Shown here one piece after another: positions 44,831 through 56,313 of a stretch of 64,000 bases of DNA; position 1 is the first letter of the stretch, and every line of letters begins with the position of its first letter. Below the pieces are notes generated by a model. That model made no database searches, was not told the DNA's origin, and was given only the letters and a program-made list of their open reading frames with translations. The stretch covers positions 4,680,177 to 4,744,176 of the forward strand of contig OX243825.1 of assembly GCA_945859605.1 (NCBI GenBank), in the 5' to 3' direction. The stretch comes from Lumbricus rubellus (lineage: Eukaryota > Annelida > Clitellata > Crassiclitellata > Lumbricidae). A program made the translations under genes and the position numbers.

Positions 44831-46036
44831 TACAGGGTGCGGCCAAAAAAAATACCCCTTTACAAAAATCGCGATTTCTCAAAAACCGCTGCTCATTTTG
44901 TTATAAAACTTCACCAGTCTATTTGACACATATTTATCTACAACTTGGCTAAATTTAATGAAATTCGAATCATGAACACCAAAATGGTGCAACCCTGAAG
45001 TGAAACAATGCAATTTTCGTTTCAACAGACATTTAGTGACAGCAATAAGTAACAAAGTAACGGCGCAAACAGAAATGTAACAAAGTTCAAGGTTACTTAT
45101 TGTTCTTGACAAGATTAGGCCACACTGTTAAGTTTTGTGCAATGAATGTTCGAAGTGAACACCGTTTGCTTTTATTCAAGCTTGCAGACGTTTTCGAAAG
45201 CCCAGAACAGACTTCTGAGTGGTCTCAAGTGGCAGGCCATTCCTAATGATTTGCAGCGTATTTTTCAGTTCAGAAATGTTCTTTGGCTTTGTGGTAAGTT
45301 TGTTGTAAGTCTCAAGCATTGCACCCCAGACAGCATAGTCGAGTGCGTTCATATCTTGGGAATTTGGCGGCCACGAATCCTTGTCGATGAAGTCAAGACA
45401 GTGGCTTGTTAACCAATCTTGGGCCAGCTTGGCACCGTGAGCGGGCGCTCCATCTTGCTGAAAAGGGAACTGATTTCCCAAGACAGTGTGACAATCATCG
45501 ACAAGCTTAGGCAAAAGATTCTCCACGTAGTAGGCTACTTAGCATTGACTTTGACCTTCTCGTCAATGAATTGTAAGCGTTCTTTACCCTCATAGCTGAC
45601 ACATGCAGAAAGAATGATGTGGGGAGAGAACTTAGCTCTTTCGACCAACAGACGCTTGGATGGATATCGGCTTTTTACTTCTACGCACAGACACGATTGT
45701 TTTGATTATTAATTGGTGGATTGATGCAAAAGATCTTTTCATCGGTGAAGAACACGATCCGCAAAGCGGAAATGACGTAATTATGGCACACCACAGGCTA
45801 TTTTATGTAAAAATATGATTTCTTATTTCGTGAATGCCTTGTTCAGTTGAAAAAATGAAGTTCTTTCTTCTGCCTGATGTCTTGATCACAAAAATAAAGA
45901 TACTGGCATAAAATTTTCAGAGAATGTGTAAAAATATGTTACGAATAAGAATGAAAATATTTGTAACAAAATATTCGGCGGTTTTCGAGAAATCGCAATT
46001 TTCGTAGGGGGGTATTTTTTTTGGCCGCACCCTGTA
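44831..46036 (-). mobile_element. Mariner-type element relic, about 1.2 kb
   Basis: Ends TACAGGGTGCGGCCAAAAAA and TTTTTTGGCCGCACCCTGTA, with TA at the tips and inner AATCGCGATTTCTC-like arms. It contains a broken transposase on the minus strand. Confidence 0.9.
45120..45775 (-). pseudogene. Mariner-type transposase, frameshifted
   Basis: Remnants in more than one frame. FTDEKIFCINPP carries the first catalytic Asp near 45748. KRLLVERAKFSPHIILSACV and KERLQFIDEKVKVNA follow in another frame. The open segment 45526-45176 has FQQDGAPAHGAK (second Asp), then WPPNSQDMNALDYAVWG (third Asp) and a C-terminal GFRKRLQA before TGA. I count 37 residues between the last two Asp, as in DD37D elements. In-frame stops and shifts show it is inactive. 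Confidence 0.85.
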
Positions 46037-46044
46037 CATAGGCT

Positions 46045-47395
46045 ACGTGTAACTCTTTACATGTGCTAATTAGCGCATACAACTTGCGTGTTTTAATTGT
46101 ACATGTAGCTGTAAAAATTAAATTAATGTGCAACAAGTTTTTCTTATAGTCGTCAAATGTGCAACCCCTCTCTAGAGCTTCAGCTACATGATAACAATAT
46201 TATTATCATAACAATTAAGATAATTATTATCTTCTGTGTTAAACCTCGGCGAAATAAAAAGAGTAATTTTGAAAGATATATTATTATCAAATTGATTAGC
46301 ATTCGGGTCAGTTTTTCATTTTCATCTGCAAGAAGTGTCAGTGTACATATTAACCATAGCTTACTTTATGATTTGTTTTTCTTTTTCTCACAGGCTCAGC
46401 TCCTCTCAGTGAACTGCCAGATCCTTTGCATAATATACAGGCAAACAGAAAGTCAGACTTAGATGCCAGATTTATCGGTTAACGTTAACAGCAATTAAGA
46501 CCAGCAGCCCCTTATTGTACCCGCAACCATGAGTTATGATTTCAACATTGCCAACAATGAGACGAATAAATGCACAGAAACAGTAAGTTGTGAAAATAAT
46601 ACGACTCTGCATATAATCTACTACAGTTACCCACCCTGCACAATGCACATGCAAGCATTTGCATGAACACTTAATAATGGTTATTATTTATGATTAGGCC
46701 TACGTGTGTTTGTATGTTTACATACAAATGTGTAAAACATTCATAGGCCTAAGTGTTTCTATGAAATAATAATAGGCTACTTATTATTATTCGGCATGAA
46801 TGTAGGCCCCTATATCCGTTTTTCATCACGTGTGGGCCTACAGATTTACATGCCTGTATTCATGGGTCAATGTATGATGGCGTGTGCTCGCATGAGCATG
46901 AGCAAATGGAATTGATTTTAAAACTCATATAACAGCGACGCTCACATCAGTGACATTTCATTAGCGCTTTCAGTCCGAGTACCCTGAAAAAAAGAATTTG
47001 AGCAGAGACATGAGAAAGAATGGAAACACGTCTTGTAGAGAATGAAAGGGCATTCGAGAAGAAAGGTTCAATGGTGGCAAATGAACTAGTTTGGGCCAAG
47101 GTGATCTCAGATCGTTAGACAGAGAGATCATTCCGGATCAAAGAGCGTAGAGTCCTAAATTAAGCTTTCAAGTATGCAGGTATGCATAAAATTGATTAAT
47201 TATTATGTGGTTGTGCATAACTTCTTGTGTATGTATGAATATACAATAATCTCATTGTATTCGTGTAAGCATGGCGTCATGATTGATTCTGCAATAACCT
47301 TTATAACAGTTTACACTGCATCGTATTGCCTCAGTCAATGGTAGTTTCTATCGTAACCACAGTCATAAACCGCTATATAAATTCTGATTGTAATT
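46045..47395. other. 3' region of gene 5, tail exons not identified
   Basis: This stretch should contain cytoplasmic exons of gene 5 if they are close, but I recognise none on the minus strand. On the plus strand there is one acceptor-like signal with a short open frame (46394-46482), reported under findings. Confidence 0.35.
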
Positions 47396-47403
47396 TCAAT
47401 TAC

Positions 47404-47511
47404 CTTTGCATTTTCTAACGCAGTAGCAGCAGACAGCGACCAATATCACGAATACGAAAGATGAGCAAACTGTGATGAGAATCAAATAAAGAGGCTGACT
47501 GATCCACTGGC
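47404..47511 (-). CDS. Gene 5, transmembrane exon
   Basis: Phase-1 exon of 36 codons, with acceptor TTGCAG/GC and donor AAAG/GTAATT. It reads QWISQPLYLILITVC, SSFVFVILVAVCCYC, then VRKCK. Single hydrophobic span with a following basic cluster, homologous to the gene 4 exon at 36975-37085. Confidence 0.87.
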
Positions 47512-48039
47512 CTGCAACAACAGAGAATGCGACAATGGTTGAGAAGACAATGGCGAGACTCAATTCACTGGAGCCGTATTCACAACCGTAGACTGGAGTG
47601 TATCCAAAGCTTAAGATATATCCAAAGCATATCCTGCGAAGCTAGGCGTAGAGCCTCAGTTTATCCACGAGCGCTTCGTTGCGTGAGATCATCTCGTTTC
47701 CATTCTTACTCTCATCAATAACATTTCCATCATCTCTATGGCAACCGGGCATGGCATACATATTCGTGTTCTTAATATGATGCTGCTTTGATAGTTCCAT
47801 CTCTTGATAAAAAATTAATCTGTGGCCATTGTGCATTGCCCCCTGTAGCAAAAATTTCTGCGGGCGCCCATGTGTCACGAGTTGCCCTTGTAAATAGTAT
47901 TGGGCCCATTGTTGTAGACCTATGCATTATATACCTATATTGTGTTATGTCGTATATAATAGTATTATGTGCTTAAATGACAGTTTGACAATAGTATATA
48001 GATATACCTATAATAATCTAGCTTATATAATATATCGAT

Positions 48040-48780
48040 GGTCGTCGATGGTCGTTGGGTCCAAAAGGTGTGTCAGGGGTAAAGGTCATCTGTCTGGAAG
48101 CCGGATAGGCCTATATAGGCAAGAGAACGGACTGTCTGGGGGTCAGTCGTCGGAGGAGAGTCAGTCGGCAGTAAGTCGTCGTCGGAGAGTCAGTCGGCGG
48201 TCAGTCATCAGTCGTCGGTCGGAGATGCGAAGTGGGCATGCACGCTGAACTTTGCTGAAGGACGTTCGAGCGTAGGACAACGCACAACGGTGCAAGAAGG
48301 TGAATACTGGGCACAACGGTGCTACCAGGCGAATTCGGAGCACAACGGTGCTACTACAAGACGAGGACGGGCTAGAAGGGCGGACGCTTTCCCGCCATTT
48401 CTCCGTCACTTTCCGCCACTTCTTCGCAACTTCTCTACCACGTGACCACGTCTATGCTAGACGTGGGCGGTGTCTGTGAGAGCGGAATCTTCTCCGCCAC
48501 TTCTACGACAGAGGTGGGCGGTGCCGGAAGGAACTGGCACTCCTCTACAAGACGCGACCAGCGGTCGTAGCTGGAACGCCAGCAGGACTGGAACTCTCGA
48601 CGCTGGGTTCGAGAACGGACCAACGGACGACTTCAAAGCCAGACAACCAGACCAGTGAGCCGACCGAAGCCCTTCGCTGCGTAACAGGACTTCTTCACAC
48701 CTGCAGAAACTGTCTCCATGCGAACGGAAACGTGAGTGGGGGCGAAGTTTTGGTGGGGGGGTCTGGGGGAGGGCACGACC
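48040..48780. other. GC-rich island of unknown nature
   Basis: GC-rich compared with its surroundings. Contains GTCAGTCGTCGG-type cryptic repeats (48140-48225), three GCACAACGGTGC copies (48279-48352) and GACGTGGGCGGTGTC / GAGGTGGGCGGTGCC copies. Possibly the 5' region of an unidentified retroelement. It lies in the gene 5 D3-TM intron. Confidence 0.4.
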
Positions 48781-49104
48781 ATCGATTAGGGCTCTATAGG
48801 CGTAGCCTATTAACGATACTGTTTTTGCTATATATGTAACTATGTCTTTTAGTTTAATTTCAGTTGTCTTTTTATCTGAATAATTTTCTAAACGAGTTCA
48901 TGCTTTGTTTTCTAGTATTTCGATGACAATATTCTAGACACCCTTTCCTTAATAGGCTAGGGCTAACTCGCCATTTAAGATAACTCATGACACCATGCAT
49001 GATTGAACCATAGCATTCCTGGCTCCGAAACAGAGGCCAAGCCGATCAGATGATAGTGGAGTTAATAATCAATTAAGAATATCACTGAATCAGATTTGCA
49101 TTAC

Positions 49105-49386
49105 CTGCATCGTTAGCCTGAAAAGAGTGAGAGACAACACTATGAGTGTGTTGTCTGATGACATTCTCAGCGACGCATCTATGCCAGATGTCGGTGACAT
49201 TCTGTACAACCAATTGACTGCTTGTTTCGTTCGGAATATTCTTCCAAGTTCCATTGGTTCCACTCTCCATATCTAGAATCTGCCAACGAAAACTTGGAGC
49301 TGGTCGTCCTTCTGCCAGGCAAGAAATGTTGGTTCCAGAAGAGTAGGTTGGCAGCGATGGCCATAGATGAACATTCTTAACTGGAA
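49105..49386 (-). CDS. Gene 5, D3 (I-set-like) Ig exon
   Basis: Phase-1 exon of 94 codons, with acceptor TTTTGCAG/TT and donor GCAG/GTAATG. It has PVKNVHLWPSLPTYSSG, NISCLAEGRPAPSFRWQ (first cysteine and core tryptophan), VTDIWHRCVAENV (second cysteine) and SHSF near the end. More diverged from the gene 2/3 pair than they are from each other. Confidence 0.88.
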
Positions 49387-49711
49387 CTGCAAAAAAAGAT
49401 GAACATATGAACAGTTTACTACACACGCGAATAATTAATTAATTAAGTAATTAAGTAAGTAAGTAATTAATTAATCTCAGCAGGTAAGTAAGTAACCACA
49501 CTGTGCATCTGATGAAGGAATTTACTTTACATGATGACACAGAACCATAGACTGACTCAACGAAGAACTGCATGACAATCAACGATACAAAGTAGGTTCC
49601 AGAAAAAGAAGGCGCGTAATTATTCTAGCAGTCACCTAAAATACGATCATCCGACTGAGTACATACATGTAATAATGAATGGCGAACAAAGTATTATTGA
49701 TTAGTACTTAC

Positions 49712-50017
49712 ATAGAATATTAATAGCTGGAGTCGTACAGGTGGTGTTTGGAACATTTGTGGCCGTGTCTTTGACCTTCAAAACCGGAAACGAGATGATG
49801 CAGGTGTATGATGGAATCTCCGGTGCTACAGCAACAAACGAATGAGACAGAGTCATGTTGTTCCCACGTTTCACAGGAGTTGGTGCATCTTCCACGTCTT
49901 TCCACGTCAGAGAGACGTTTTCTTTTCCATTGTATGTGATTCCACACGTCAACTTCACTCCATCTCCTTCCACTGTGCTATTCTGAGACGCGTTTATTGA
50001 ACATTGCGGCTCAGACT
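49712..50017 (-). CDS. Gene 5, D2 Ig exon
   Basis: Phase-1 exon of 102 codons, with acceptor TTTGCAG/AG and donor CTAT/GTAAGT. It has ESEPQCSINASQNST, EGDGVKLTCGITYNG, SLTWKDVEDAPTPV, SHSFVAVAPEIPSYTC and NVPNTTCTTPAINI. Unsplit, and the closest relative of the gene 4 D2. Confidence 0.88.
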
Positions 50018-50496
50018 CTGCAAAATCATTCCCACCTCAAAATCAAGAAAATTAAGTAGATGCATTCTATATTGTACCAACTGCATATCCGCATTTGGTA
50101 GCGAATGATTGTGATATCTCATCACCGTATACCTCGTCACAATACAACCACCAACATCATAACAACCATAAATCCCTCCCATAAATGTTTCCAAAAATGA
50201 GCCACACAATCAAACTCCAGCATGCTACATTTAGAATTATTCATAGCATTGTCACCCCATGACCTACATGTAGGCTACTTCTAGAATGTACAATTACTTG
50301 AAAGACAGTGGGCCTGACACTCAAATGAAAATTTTCTTTGAGATCCGGCAATTTAATTCAGTGACAATAATAATTATTGATAGTCGCAATATGTAAGAGT
50401 TTCGAACGAAAATTGACGAAATAAAAAAATGCATGATAATGTTTTGGAATAAACACCTTAGTGGTTAACTTTAATGTAACGTCTCTTTTAACTAAC

Positions 50497-50823
50497 CCAA
50501 AACAATCAGGTAAGCATCAGCTTTAGATGAACTTTGGCCAATGGAAACTGTGCATGTATAACGACCAGCATCGGTCGGTTGAACGTCTTTAATAACCAGA
50601 TTACAACCGGTGGAATTGTCGATGCTGAATCGCTGCGTGTATTCACCAAGTATTCCTGGCTTACTGGATCCTTTGTAGATTGTACTTGCACTGACACCCG
50701 GATCCGTTTTTAACCAGTCAAAATTGCTGCAATTTCCTGATGTTGATGCACACCTCAGTGTGACTTTTGATCCAACAACGCAGACTGTGTTTACGGGTCC
50801 TCTGACTACAAATCCATGTGCAT
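50497..50823 (-). CDS. Gene 5, D1 (V-set-like) Ig exon
   Basis: Phase-1 exon of 109 codons, with acceptor CTGTTAG/AT and donor TTGG/GTTAGT. It has GPVNTVCVVGSKVTLRC, GNCSNFDWLK, RFSIDNSTGC, NLVIKD and DAGRYTC. It has the usual four D1 cysteines plus one additional Cys in NTVCVV. Confidence 0.9.
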
Positions 50824-51194
50824 CTAACAGACAGGAGCAATAGTATATGCCTACTGCTTGAATTATTACTGACTTTCTGTACATAATTTTAACGGATATT
50901 CGTATTGCACAGTCTCACAGACACTGGAGTTTAGTAAAGTACTGTTTTAAATAGCCTACCCTCGGTACGCTAACTGATGATTGGAATTTAATTTGTTTGC
51001 TGAAGCCTGTAATAATAATTAATTGACGAATCTTATTAGGCCTACGTTAACGTATCTGAGTAGTTTGCCTTAAATCATGAGTATTCTGATCTAGTAATGG
51101 CGCTAAAGGGTCTACAATAATTATTTGACTATCAATGTCGTCGTATTCAGGTCATGACTGCAGGCTTTCGGTTGCAATTTCTTGTCATGCGCGC

Positions 51195-51773
51195 GGGAGC
51201 CGGACATTTACCCCCTGGACATATTCCCCCCGGACATATTCCCCCCGGACATTTACCCCCCCGGACGTTTTGCCCCCGTTTTTGACTAGGACATTTACCC
51301 CCCGGACAATTTTCCCCCCTCTCTGTACATATAGGTTAGGCATCGTGATGATCGGTTAGGATCAGGTTAGGCATCGTGAGGGTCGGTTAGGGTCAGGTTA
51401 GGCATCGTGAGGGTCAGTTAGGATCTGGTTAGGCATCGTGAGGGTCAGTTAGGGTTAGTAATAGGGTTAGTGCAGTCATTCATTAACATAGGTTAGGCAT
51501 CGTGAGGGTAGGTCAGGTTCAGGTTAGGCATCGTGAGGGTCGGTTAGGGTCAGGTTAGGTATCGTGAGGGTCGGTTAGGGTCAGGTTAGGCATCGTGAGG
51601 GTCGGTTAGGGTTAGTGATAGGGTTAGTGCAGGCATTCATTACATCTATAAGGACTCTTATGGGGGGGGGAATGTCCTAGGTCGGGGGGGAAAACGTCCG
51701 GGGGGGGGGGGTAAATGTCCGGGGGGAATATGTCCGGGGGGGAATATGTCCAGGGGGAAATGTCCTACATCCC
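51195..51773. mobile_element. Fold-back element C carrying TTAGGG-like module, 579 bp
   Basis: Ends GGGAGCCGGACATTTACCCC and GGGGGAAATGTCCTACATCCC, flanked by exact 8-bp duplications ATGCGCGC (51187-51194 and 51774-51781). The arms are repeated GGACATATTCCCCCC units. The core (about 51330-51640) has many copies of GGTTAGGCATCGTGAGGGTC and GGTTAGGGTTAG units. Located in gene 5 intron 1. Confidence 0.92.
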
Positions 51774-51789
51774 ATGCGCGCACCCTGAT

Positions 51790-52210
51790 ACTGACACCTT
51801 TTGCTGAAAATGGAGACGATTCTAATTTTCAGGATCGGGAACTACTGAGTCTCTATCGACTCAGACTTTCACGGTTGGTTGGCTATGTAAACTCTTGATG
51901 CAGCGTGCCTATAAGGCAGCTTATCTGCTGAGGATCTGCGCCCTCAGGTGTCCTATCAGCACCTGCCTATTGCGTTTACCTGCCATTTTCGAGGTTTCTG
52001 GTGCGCCTGCCAACAGTGCCCAGTTCCCACCTCGCTTACCGCCCAAGATGGTTCTTCGGCCATGGCCTTAACCATAAATGGCATATCCTCGCCAGGCACT
52101 CCCCTACTTGGCAAAGCACTCAGGCGATGAACCCAGAATCCAATCCTGATTCGAAATATAGGTGAAGGTTAACTAAGCTATTTCTTACGAGACACACAAA
52201 AGCGACACAC
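51790..52210. other. Gene 5 intron 1, 5' part
   Basis: Non-coding. The last part aligns with gene 4 intron 1. Confidence 0.5.
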
Positions 52211-52215
52211 CTTAC

Positions 52216-52261
52216 CTTGAAGTAGGATGAGTGGTAGAATGGCTAACGCAAAAAACGACAT
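52216..52261 (-). CDS. Gene 5, signal-peptide exon
   Basis: ATG at 52261 starts MSFFALAILPLILLQ and ends in phase 1 at CAAG/GTAAGG. Same length (15 codons plus 1 nt) and splice context as the gene 4 first exon. Upstream DNA is alignable with gene 4 (TTAGAAAGTGAAGC). No TATA box seen. Confidence 0.85.
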
Positions 52262-53269
52262 GCTCGACGACTGAATTGATCTTGGTTAGAAAGTGAAGCC
52301 TTATGATCGCGATACTAGGCCTTCAGGTTAGAACACGACAGACGTTGTCTGCATAGATAATTATGAGTGTACAAGATACTTTTGAAAATGATTATACATA
52401 ATTCATATTAACACGATAATTACATAGCTAGGCCTCTGTATACGTAGGCTATAATTATTTTGGCCTCATTTCCGGATAATATAGAGAGTTTTCTTTCACT
52501 TTTCAGCACCCTTTCCGCAAACAAATAGCCCGGTTTTGACACTTTTGAGATCAACTATAGCCTACCTCTTCTTGCCAACTGCGTTCTTGTTTCCTCATAT
52601 CCTGCTGTCTTCGACAGACATAATTATGACTATTTATTGAGCTGCAACAGGAATAGCCTCACAAAATGACTCTAATTAGGGTGAGAGAGAAAGAACACTC
52701 ACATGTAGGGCCTACGTAATTGCTGTTATTAGCGATACTGAAACAATTATTAATATAAAACACAATTTGTGATGAATTATTGTCAGTGTAGTCGTATAAT
52801 AAATTCAAAATTCACCAGGCGACTTAATGCGGCGCATTATAAAATATTTAATGTGAATTCACGATAACCACAGTTGTTTGCACCTTTGCCTTATAACTTG
52901 CAATATTGTTCCCATACTAATTTTGACCGCCGAAAATTGTGTTGACCCCAGCAACTATTGATACGTTACAATAGATTAAGCGTGCTACTGAAAGAAGTGC
53001 TTAATTTGCTTATGCCAGGAGATTGATTGTAGTTAGACAGATAAAACTAATTAAGAATCGAACACAGGTCATAAATCAATTGATTTAATTTATCTGATTG
53101 AAAAGCTGACAATAGATCTAAGCAACTATAGAAAACACAAGTGAAATCTACGAAACGTTGCTGATAATCTGATTGAAGTATGAGCAGTTAAAGTCAGTAA
53201 TTCCTAGCTGTTTTTTCTAGGTTTACTTGAGCCGACTCTTCCACATTCGCATAGAATTGTGAATAGGTA

Positions 53270-54996
53270 GGGGAGACCGGGGCTGGTTGCAACAGGTGTT
53301 GGTTGCAACACCACTGATATTTCGGCGCTACATAATAGCAACTCAAAATTAAGCAAACCATTTTGTAAAGAATACATTTTAGGCCAATGTGTCCTAATTT
53401 CTCAGCAATCGATTGATAATGTCTACTGAAAAAGAAAAAAACGCGTTTTTGGCAATCGAAAGTAAATTTTGCGGTTTTTGGTTTTTTCGTTATACAGCCG
53501 AATGTTTTGAAGAAATATTTTTTGGTTTGGTTCTATAAGTTGGACAAGTAGTTCAGCTTGAAAATGCATTCAGTCATTTTATTTATAATCAGCGCCGTCG
53601 AAATTTTGTTCCATAAGACTGTCTAGGCATTGCTTCGGGGCTGGTTGCAACATTTTTTTCGGGGCTGGTTGCAACATGTTGCAACCAACCCCATACGTTT
53701 ATTTCAATAAACCGCTTTCATTGTTGGCCTGCCCGTTGCAGTTAGAGCACATTGTATTAAAATATTACAGGCTCTATGCATTCTATAAATTGGTACACTG
53801 ATTGAATTATATTAAGCCATGTTACATGCTCTAATCACTTGACCTCTGTTGGTCTATTTTTGACCACTAAACTATCCGTGACGATGAAAAATTGTTAGCG
53901 AAAACTGATTGCATGCGGTTCTGCAAGTAAAGAAACAAAGATGGGTGTAAAAAATGACGTTAGTGAGATCGGTGCTAGTCTTGGACTGTCAAAGTCACAA
54001 ATTTAATTATTCAACAGTGTTGCGATAATTGAGAAAGTAACTCTGTGTATGGAGAAATTATGACACAGATTTATCCCGGAGGTAACCAAAATCAATTGCT
54101 GACTATTTGCAGATGGTTGGTGTCATGCATTATGGGTTATAATTGTGGAAGCAAGTTAACTTATTTTATTACTTTGAGGTGGTTTGCACTGGATATTTGT
54201 AGGGATTATGTGCCTCCATTTTTTTTATGCGAGTTAACTTCATTACCGGCACACATATTTCTATACGATAATATCTTATAGAACATATTATGTTCTGATT
54301 GGCCATATCGGTGCCAATCTTGAAGATGGATGTCAAACACAAGCTTCTTCAACTGTAGGCTATGAGACGATTTCTTGGGCATATAAATGTTGGTGGCTGG
54401 ACAACCATGACTCTCACACTGGAATCGATTCTATAGAGATCCCTGAAAAACAAATCTGAAGGCTTGAAATAATCTTACATTTTAAATTAAATACTGAATA
54501 TCATTAGCCCAATTAGGTAGAAGTAGCCGGTCCAACTCTATCGGTTATAGGCCACTGGAGAATATTTATCAGACTTTTCGCATGACGATTACTAGGGCAA
54601 AACAGTTTTTCTATCCTTTTTGATGCTCTCGATTCTCTGAATTTTTTATTTTTTTAAATTATTACATTCTTATAAGTTAGATGCACAGGTAGGCCTCAGT
54701 TGGCCCCTGGGCTATGCAGCCTTATTTGAATATTTAGGCTACTTTCAATACTGTTGCAACCATCCCCGATAGTTGTTGCAACCAACACCGGCCCGGGGCA
54801 GGTTGCAACATTTTGGAGCCCTCTGTTCAGTTAGTTATTGTGGGTACATGCTTGGTCACTGAGATCATCGCTATATCTTGTTTTGATGCTGAGATGTTAA
54901 GGATTCATATGGACTAAACAGTTTGCAGATAGCTCCAAAGATAAAAATGTTACACACGAAAATGTGAAAAATGTTGCAACCAGCCCCGGTCTCCCC
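53270..54996. mobile_element. Non-autonomous DNA transposon with GTTGCAAC sites, about 1.73 kb
   Basis: Ends GGGGAGACCGGGGCTGGTTG and CAACCAGCCCCGGTCTCCCC, bordered by TA on both sides. Further GGGGCTGGTTGCAAC or inverse copies lie near 53290, 53636-53690 and 54752-54812, forming subterminal clusters. The inside has only short frames (78 codons at most) and no recognisable transposase. Family not identified. Confidence 0.88.
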
Positions 54997-55009
54997 TATC
55001 AACCGAGTC

Positions 55010-55915
55010 AATTTCTGTCAAATTCAATAAACTGCGAGAGGTTCCCTCGCTCTAATATCGACGTTCGTGACAGTTACACGAACTTTATTAAAATTAATGT
55101 CTAATATAAAAAATAGCTAGATAAATCATCTTACTTTTTTAGTGCAGATTTCACAAACAAGGTCTTTTTTCGGCGGCCTATGGCAGCTTTTAGAATCACT
55201 TTAGTTTTTGACAATGCACACCTTTAATCTAATATTGCTTTCTGCAATAATGACAAAGCCTTGTTTTGTTTTATCCTAAAATATTCTAATAAAACATCAG
55301 GACAGGTTTATCAATATAACAACAATTTAGGACAGGTGCAGTGTTATTTCTCGACAAGAAGAAACGTTTTAATTAAAGGAGTGAGCATAGGCCTATAGGC
55401 CTATTATACGCCAGTTACTGTAGGCTACAATAATTGCCAGCAGTTTTCCGATTTCGCAGATGACGACTGTGCATACACAATTAAACGACACAAGTTTGCA
55501 AGTATTTTTTTTTCGCTCTTGATGAGAGTTTAGAACTACAGAATGCATCAAACCCTTCAAAACATAAGCACTAACAAAGACACCGTGAGAGGAATTAAAG
55601 CGGTGAACTTAACACTGAGCAACAAAGTTGATTTGATTGGTTGAATTTGAGACCACTCCTGGAATAATTACGACGACCTACGAAGATCTACTAAGCATGT
55701 GACGAATAATCAGTAGCAGGTCATTACAAGTTTCAGACGACTATCCTGAGATTTGAACTCGGATTTCAGCGAAGAAAATCTGACTCTTCATTCATTCCGC
55801 CATAATTCTACTTCGGCATAGACTATATAATGTCCACCACGCTCGGCAGCTTCAATAACCTACTGGAATAATAGGCCTAATGTTGAATAGCCTACGTGAA
55901 ATACTTCGAATCATT
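55010..55915. other. Intergenic DNA between genes 5 and 6
   Basis: AT-rich. It includes the expected 3' UTR of gene 6, but no AATAAA is evident at a usual distance. No other feature. Confidence 0.4.
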
Positions 55916-55921
55916 TTAATG

Positions 55922-56313
55922 TTATTCACCAATAATGATCACGGTGATGCCCAAGATCACTACAGCGAAAGCACCGCCGATTGTGGCTGGATTGCTACGT
56001 GCAGCGCCACTCTTCTTTGCTGCAGCGCGACACTTCTTCCACGCAACGCTACCCTTCTTGGGTGCAGTAGCGCAATGCTTCACGTATTCAGAGCCACCCA
56101 CCATCCATTCAACACTGATATTTATATTATATTCATTGCTAGCATTGTCATCATCATCGCCACCATCTCCACCTTGATCGCCACCATTTCCATCTTGATC
56201 GCCACCATTTCCATATTGGCTGTCCCCATCTCCACCATCATCGCCATAGTACTGCGCCGCAGCATCAAACCTCTTCGAGGCATCGCCATCCATTCCCGAC
56301 ACAGTCAGCGCAG
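55922..56313 (-). CDS. Gene 6, main exon: Asp/Gly-rich protein with GPI-like tail
   Basis: Acceptor TTTCAG/CT, phase 1, stop TAA at 55924-55922. In order: AALTVSGMDGDASKRF, an acidic run of DGNGGDQ-like repeats (about residues 35-70), DDDDNASNEYNINIS with two N-glycosylation sites, a loop bounded by HC and KKC, a basic AAAKKSGAARSNP stretch, then TIGGAFAVVILGITVIIIG at the very end. The final hydrophobic stretch after small residues looks like a GPI-anchor signal, or else a C-terminal membrane span. Strong charge separation (acidic N half, basic C half). Not a known family to me. It is not a clear 185/333 (SpTransformer) protein, although the two-exon layout is similar. Confidence 0.7.

Larger units (their letters stand above)
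47404..52261 (-). other. Gene 5: Ig-domain membrane receptor (signal, D1, D2, D3, TM)
   Basis: The most complete member. Exons right to left: signal 52261-52216, D1 50823-50497, D2 50017-49712, D3 49386-49105, transmembrane 47511-47404. All splice junctions are canonical GT-AG and phase 1. The predicted product is a type I membrane protein with three Ig domains, several N-glycosylation sites and a basic stop-transfer sequence. The cytoplasmic part is not located. It serves as the reference architecture for the cluster. Confidence 0.87.

Noticed and set aside
47527..48658. Small ORFs on both strands rich in Arg and Ser
   Set aside because: Explained by GC-rich cryptic repeats; no splice or start context.
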